Source: Amoebidium appalachense
Lineage: Eukaryota; Ichthyosporea
NCBI GenBank assembly: GCA_963693365.1
Contig: CAVNZM010000015.1
Span: 744,001-808,000 of the forward strand
Length of the DNA stretch: 64,000 bases
Direction: 5' to 3'
In this document: positions 56,500-64,000 of the stretch, one piece after another
Layout: each line of letters starts with the position of its first letter
Position numbering within the stretch: the first letter of the stretch is position 1
Translations under genes and position numbers: made by a program
The notes under the pieces: model-generated
Told to the model about the DNA's origin: nothing
Database searches by the model: none
Seen by the model: only the letters and a program-made list of their open reading frames with translations

Positions 56500-57261
56500 G
56501 CCGGAGCAGCAGCTGGTGCAGACCAGCATGCGCATGCACGGTCATCTTGCACCCTCCAGTGGCTGGCACACCAGCACGGTGTTACCCTCCGAGTCATCCG
56601 CCACTACGTAGACGACTGGATTATAGTCGCCACCACCCAAGAGCAGTGCCAACGTCACCTATCCACCTTCCTGCAACTCTGCCGAGAGCTGCACATTGCC
56701 ATCTCCGAAGACAAGATGCAGGGCCCGGCTACCCGTATCGTCTTCATCGGTATCGAATTCGACTGTACAATCACTTGTGACAAGATAATGACGCAATATA
56801 ACAAATGGAAAACGATACCACACGCCACCAGACCCGATGAAAGTATACACCTTGAAAAACTAAGCCTTATGTCTCATTATATATATAATGACCGCCTTAA
56901 CCATATTGCCAAATATGGCACTCGCAAATGTGTAACATCTAATTACAAATTACCTTCCTGTAGAATTGGTCTTTCTCTAGCTGATGGTATCATTGATCAC
57001 ATACCCCGCTTTTACTGTACACGTGCTACTAGACAGTGGAGATCTAATAAGTATAAGGTGGCATCGTTTGCATGCCCAAACAACACACACACACACCAGT
57101 TTAAACGGTCATGTCTCGCCAAATGTAGTTTGATAGACCACATAATACCGCAACACACACACGTCACATTCACAACAGACACCCAGAAAGATAGCCTACC
57201 TGAAAATTACAACATCCTTGATTTTATACTAAACATGCGTAACTGGCGACCTATTTATTAG
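56500..57261 (+). pseudogene. Chimeric ORF with a DIRS-type RT palm fragment
   Basis: The frame is open to the TAG at 57259-57261. Its first part contains VIRHYVDDWIIVATT with the catalytic YVDD, then LQLCRELHIAISEDKMQGPA and FIGIEFD, the palm and primer-grip order of DIRS/Ngaro reverse transcriptases. About 60 residues before YVDD are non-RT or truncated. After FIGIEFD the protein switches to about 160 residues I do not recognise (including HYIYNDRLNHIAKYG and NILDFILNMRNWRP). It lies head to head with gene B, just upstream of its promoter module. Confidence 0.6.
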
Positions 57262-58724
<1,463 letters not shown>

Positions 58725-58959
58725 TCACCCCATATATGGACTAGTTTCAGCCTGTTTGATTGGTCGATCTGCCTGACATAGGATGGTCACCGACGATATG
58801 CTCCTCTTCAGCCCAAACATGTGCTCGTACATGATTGGCTCAACCTGCATGTGCCATAATGGTCAGCCAATCAAAAAATAATATAAAAAAGAAATACTAA
58901 TCAAATAGCAGTTAATCATGCAGCAACAGCTGTGCCGAAGTCCACGGACATTTGTGTCA

Positions 58960-59023
<64 letters not shown>

Positions 59024-60089
59024 CAACAACAACAACAAAAAAAAAAAAAAAAAAGAAAGAAAGAAGAAAAAGGAAAAAAGGAAAAAGAAGAACAGGGGGA
59101 GGAGGAGGAGGGTGAAAAGAGAGAAAAGGGGGGGGGGGGGATGAATGTGCCATTGAGGACGAAGTGGACATTCACAACGGACAATACAATGCAAAGTGCA
59201 AACCACACACCAAGAATATGCATAAAGGGGGGGAGGGGGGGGGGGGGGAGGGGGGGGGGGGGGGGGGATCCAAGAAAAACAAGGCAAATTTTGACACAAA
59301 CAGCACTCACCCGTAGTGTGCATGAGACCACGTCATTCCACCTCACTGGTGCATCCATCTGCGGCAGCTCATTCTGGGCGCTGTCGTAGATGGGGATCTT
59401 GCGCCGCACTAGGCCATGCTGTTGGTAGATCTGCGATGGAAATTTAAGGTTGGCTTAGGTCTTTAGGAAGCCTTTTTGTTAGTTCGGTACCACATTCTGT
59501 ATGTAATTGGGCTGTGAATGTGGGGCGCGATAGGTGTTCAAGGGGGAACTGGGGGGGGGGGGGGGGGGGGGGGAGGGGGTAAAGCGACCGAAAAAAAAGA
59601 TCTAACCACTGGAGGAAAAAATCTTATGTGTTGGCGTGGAAAAGGGTTAGACACACTGGTGCAGTGTGGTTAGTATTTCCTTTTGTTTTTGTTTTGAGTT
59701 GCTGCATGCCAAACTATATCAACTGGCTTCGTCTGGTCACAAACACAACCATATAGACCGGTACTTCAAAATAAAAACAATGCCGCACGGTGTGCCATTA
59801 GAGAATTTATTCTTAAAATAAAACAACACATAAAAAGAAAAAAAAAACAGGAACACGATGTGAATTTTCTACCATGCCATTCCATTTTTTCATTATTACA
59901 CTAAAGTCCTCAATCCTCAAAATAAAAAACCAAAAACATAAAATAAAATTAAAGAAAATAAAGGAACAAGAGGTGTTTTTCCTACATACTTCTTCATCGT
60001 ATTTGCTGTCGAATCGGTTTGGTATCGTTTTTGACTTGTAGAACATTTTTTGGCTGGAGTGGAGAAACTGGGTGCCTTCGATGGGTTCC

Positions 60090-60153
<64 letters not shown>

Positions 60154-60469
60154 CGCGCGCGTGTGCACCCGCAACCGTGTGTAGGTAGAGGGGGTCCGCG
60201 GAGAGGGTTGGGGGGAGAGGAGCAGGGAAGCTTAGAACGTGTCACTGAGTACGAAGTAAACGTTCACGACTCACAACACATAACAGATAATACACACAAC
60301 AAAACAAAACAAAACAAAACAAAACAAAACAAAACAAAATTAAAAAAGGAAAAAAAGGAACGAACAGAAAAGAAAAAAGAAAAAAAAAGAAAAAGAAAAA
60401 TGATGTGCATCACAAGTAAACCTCCCCCCCCCCCCCCCCCAAATCATTTTTTAATTTATTTTTTTACGG

Positions 60470-60504
<35 letters not shown>

Positions 60505-60845
60505 CATCCAGAGTGCACAAGTTTCGACCCATTCGTCTCCCATGTAAAACACAACGCAGGCAGGGACGAAAACGTGTAATGTTCTTTTTTGTTTTTCCCC
60601 ATGATTACCAGAAGAGCCACACAACAACAAACCCTATGTGACCTGTTAACGTATATGACGGCAATCCTCCATGATTCTTTTATAAGGCAATCCCCGCAGA
60701 TTCTAGAAAAGGATTTTGCACCGTAAATAGGCAAAGCCTATCGGTAAAGTGACGTCGATATGACGTCAAATTACGTCATAATGACCTCATGCCGTGGAAC
60801 GCCGCCATTAAATTAACAATTAAGACTAGCCTCGACAATCAATAG

Positions 60846-60886
<41 letters not shown>

Positions 60887-61203
60887 AACACGTTTCATGA
60901 AAATCAACGTACATCTTGACTCGTTTGATGAAAAAAAAAAAACTACGCACGCACGCACACACGCACACACGCAGGCACGCAGGCACGCAGGCACGCAGGC
61001 ACGCACGCACGCACGCACACACACACACGTTCCATGAAACATCCAACACACACAGCACCGTGCACAGTGTATGGTCCTACCTTCACTGGTCACTTTGTGC
61101 CGTTCAACCTTATGCACCAGACTTGAACGAATAATCTCTTTGAGTATCTCCGGTTCATATTTTCCCTGCAACACCCACCATCAATACAGGTAAAAAAAAA
61201 AAA

Positions 61204-61244
<41 letters not shown>

Positions 61245-61799
61245 GGGGGGGGGGGGGGGGGGGGGGGGAGGGGGGGGGGGGGGGGGGGGGGAGGGAAGAG
61301 GGAGGGCGGGGGGAAGGGGATGGATATGCTTTGTCCAGAGCGCAGGAGGGAGGGAAGGGAGGGCTGGAAGGGAAGAGTGGGAAGGGAGGGGGGGGGGGGG
61401 GGTAGAGGGGGAGGGAAGGGGGTGGAGGTGTAAAACGTGGTACATAGTGTTAATTATTTCTTCGCATTATGGGTAACCTGGAATTTGCAAATAACACATC
61501 ATGGGCAGGGAACACAACATCAGTAAAAGCGCCGGGGGGGGGGGGGGGGGGGGGGATGTTGACGGGGAGGGGGGGGGAGGGGAAGAGGGGGGGGGGGGGG
61601 GGGGGGGGGGGGGGAGGGGGGGAGGACGACATACATACCCCGTATCTGGCCCGGATGCGTGGATATGAGATGATGTGTTCGACAATGTGTGTGCAGAGTT
61701 TGGCCTCGAGAACGTGCAGCCACTCAAGGTACCTGTGTGTGTGTGTGTGTGTGTGTGCGTGCGTGCGTGTGCGTGTGTGTGTGCGTGTGTGTGTGTGTT

Positions 61800-61882
<83 letters not shown>

Positions 61883-62333
61883 ATGTATGTGCAAGTGCAT
61901 GTGCGGTTACGTGTGACATGGCATTAGGGTCCATTTTCCCACTACGTCTACTTTATGTTGAAGAATGAAGGCCGAGGCATTTTCATCACAAGTAAGATTG
62001 CCTAATATGGAAGTAATCAGCCCCAATTAGGGCAGAAGCATAATGTTGGCCCAATCGATGTGAATTCTGCGATTCCACCTTACCAGTTGTTTGTGAAAAG
62101 GGCTGGGTTGTTTTCTTAGAGGCTTTTGTGCGAGGGTTTCAAAGGTAGCAGATAAAACCTTTTTCACTGGCAAAAAAAGAACAAAGCCGTAAAGCCTCGT
62201 AAAAACCCTAATCCTAACCTGCATGCTCGTTGGAATATCGGGTCAGAACCTCAGGCACACATTATCTAGATCAACACAAGAGGTTTCACTAAGGATATGT
62301 GTGTGTTTGAGTGTGTGTGGGGGGGGGGGGGGG

Positions 62334-62418
<85 letters not shown>

Positions 62419-62505
62419 AGGGGGGGAGAGGGGGGGGGGGGGGGGGGGGAGGAGGAGAAAGGTCGGAGGGGGAGGGATAAACGGCTTGAGAAGGAAACAA
62501 AGCCC

Positions 62506-62536
<31 letters not shown>

Positions 62537-63481
62537 TACTCTAACATGTCTGCATTAATTTCTTCGTTGATGTGTCGTGGGGACACTGAAAGGGCAATAT
62601 CCTGGGGGTAAGTTACGTGTAAGGTTACGTGATTAGTGAGTAGTGTGTTGTATGTGTATGATCGTTCTATAGATATAGGTGAAATGCGTGTCTGTGCTGA
62701 TTTAGGCTAATAGATATGATCAGAGTACGTTAGATTTAACGCAGATTAGGACAGATTGCGATTAGATTACATTAGATTTGCTGTGGGACCGAAATGGATC
62801 CCCATTACATCACTATAGATTTACCATAGATTAGAATGAGAGCTATGCTAAGTCTTACATAAATTAATGGTTTGTTCAGAGACCGACTTCTTTGATCGGC
62901 ATCTGGTGAAAAAGGTCTTTAATTAAAATCACATTTATCCGGATAAAACCATTCTCTGTTTGTGTGTCGCTAACAAACAAATGGCACCGCTCAATAGAGG
63001 GGGGAAAAAAGGGCATACGGTTGAGTGTGGGGCTAAGTGGTTTCATTCGGTGTTTAGAGTCGAAAAAATACAAGCTAAAAAAGGGTAACTTAGCAAAGAG
63101 GATACATGCCTCCAAATTACATACCTTATTAAACCCACCATAGATGGAGATTCAAGGGAAAGAAGGGGAAAGAAGGGGAAAGAAGGGGAAAGAAGGGCAA
63201 GGAAGGGGAAGGAAGGGGAAAGAAGGGAAAGGAAGGGGAAGGAAGGGGAAAGAAGGGAAAGGAAGGGGAAGCAAGGGGAAGCAAGGGCAAAGGAGGGGAA
63301 GGAAGGGGAACGAAGGAAGGGAAAGGAAGGGGAAAATAGGGGAAGAGATGGGAAGGAAGGGGAAGGAAGGAAGGGGAAGGAATTGGAAGGAAGGGAAAGG
63401 AAACCACCTGCGAGGCCTCTGCCGGTTTCTCTCTCAGCTGGTTTGTGTCGTAGATGATCTCACCCAAGTTGCCCTTGTAGC
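58725..63481 (-). CDS. Gene A (3' part): diverged paralogue of genes B and C
   Basis: Seven exons visible: 63481-63408 (exon 5), 62601-62540, 61732-61639, 61165-61081, 60090-59990, 59430-59311 and 58844-58725 (exon 11, ending in TGA). Lengths 74, 62, 94, 85, 101, 120, 120 mirror B and C in the same phases, with GT...AG at every junction. The protein is clearly homologous but strongly diverged: [64 protein letters not shown]. Exon 8 lacks the KRKR patch (LVHKVERHKV). Exons 1-4 should lie beyond 64000. No exon has an internal stop, so it is probably functional. Confidence 0.78.
60092..60145 (+). repeat. (GT)n abutting exon 9 acceptor of gene A
   Basis: In gene sense (CA)n ends in CACAG, the acceptor of exon 9 (exon start 60090). 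Confidence 0.95.
61735..61880 (+). repeat. Imperfect (GT)n abutting exon 7 acceptor of gene A
   Basis: In gene sense a CA-rich tract ends in CACACAG, the acceptor of exon 7 (exon start 61732). Confidence 0.95.
62337..62417 (+). repeat. (GT)n in intron 6 of gene A
   Basis: About 40 GT units within the intron between exons 6 and 7, between two G homopolymers. Confidence 0.95.
63152..63400 (+). repeat. Purine minisatellite GGGGAAAGAA in intron 5 of gene A
   Basis: About 25 imperfect 10-bp units (GGGGAAAGAA, GGGGAAGGAA, GGGAAAGGAA). The array ends a few bases from the exon 5 donor at 63407. On the gene strand it is an uninterrupted pyrimidine tract. Confidence 0.9.
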
Positions 63482-64000
63482 CTAAAAACATAGCCGACAA
63501 GGTAAGAATCTCGTTTCTACTTTGTCCACAATCACAACCCCCCCCCCCCCCCCCCCCCCGCCGCCCCCCAACCACCACCACCACCACACCACCACACCAC
63601 CACACACACACACACACACCACCACCACAACAACAACCAAAACAAAACCAAAAAACAAAAAACATAAAAACAAAAACAAAAAAAAAAACCAAATCAAAAC
63701 AAAAAAAAAACCAAAAAAAAAAACACAAAAAAAAAACAACACACGAACTCTCTTAAAAAAAAAAAAAAAAAAAGTGCGGGGCGGGGCGGGGCGGGGAGGG
63801 GGGGGGGGGGGGGAGGGGGGGAGGACGAACCTTCCCCGACCCCCCCACCCTCTCCCATATCCGCTTTACCTAATATTCTCCCCTTGCTACATACATCCTT
63901 TCCTTCCCCCTTTCTCACATCCCACCGTTTTCACCACCGTTTCTTTCCGTCCTGTCTCAACTGTTCACTTCAACCACCCCAACTTCTCCGTCATCCCCCC
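63482..64000. other. Intron 4 of gene A (part)
   Basis: Upstream of the exon 5 acceptor (TTTTTAG at 63482-63488 on the gene strand). It holds a C run, ACC/CA repeats and A-rich tracts, and a G run near 63797-63822. Exon 4 is not seen in the remaining bases. Confidence 0.55.

Noticed and set aside
58916-59409. VNVHFV-like frame next to exon 10 of gene A as an extra exon
   Set aside because: The matching DNA is the dispersed intronic motif, lacks splice sites and is not in the spliced order of genes B and C.

Overview
The window is eukaryotic and almost certainly animal. It holds spliced genes with GT/AG introns, Ty3/gypsy, non-LTR and tyrosine-recombinase retroelements, a nuclear-type tRNA-Asp and CCAAT promoter motifs. 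It is also packed with long G/C homopolymers and (GT/CA)n tracts. A marine invertebrate, perhaps a spiralian, is my guess from the repeat style and element types; nothing here fixes the species.

Region by region. 0-12 kb: two overlapping, incomplete copies of one chromodomain Ty3/gypsy element (A 1-4984, B 8433-11983). They are separated by 3.4 kb carrying an antisense LINE fragment (ORF1 plus endonuclease) headed by a tRNA-Asp gene. 12-15.5 kb: degenerate minus-strand coding, including a gene with a peptidase-like (USP-type) zinc-finger and His layout. 15.6-19.5 kb: a palindrome-bearing satellite in two blocks. 19.5-22.7 kb: a Ngaro-type element with the A1-ORFs-B1-A2-B2 split direct repeat structure, a tyrosine recombinase and no visible reverse transcriptase. 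25.7-27.9 kb: an antisense gag-like pseudogene interrupted by a solo LTR of the 0-12 kb gypsy family (5-bp target duplication GGATG). 28.0-30.7 kb: a complete young non-autonomous LTR element (605-bp LTRs, target duplication ACGGT) whose 3' end copies the hairpin and polypurine tract of the autonomous gypsy.

33-64 kb: the main single-copy-like content is a minus-strand tandem family of three paralogous 11-exon genes (C 33249-41441, B 47366-56004, A from 58725 to beyond the window end). The exons are short and lie between microsatellites, so they are easily missed. I reconstructed them from splice sites, and exon lengths agree exactly or nearly so between paralogues. B and C each encode a protein of about 330 residues that starts with a mitochondrial-presequence-like N-terminus and matches no family I can name with confidence. 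Its C-terminal layout weakly recalls gp2.5-like single-stranded-DNA-binding OB folds. The promoters of B and C share a CCAAT / E2F-like / inverted-CCAAT module with identical spacing, which would fit a replication-linked gene.

Within this family the introns have an odd architecture: C-tracts soon after many donors, CA repeats or minisatellites pressed against acceptors, and in one intron a minisatellite whose unit contains the acceptor site itself. This gene family and its introns are the best candidates for something undescribed.
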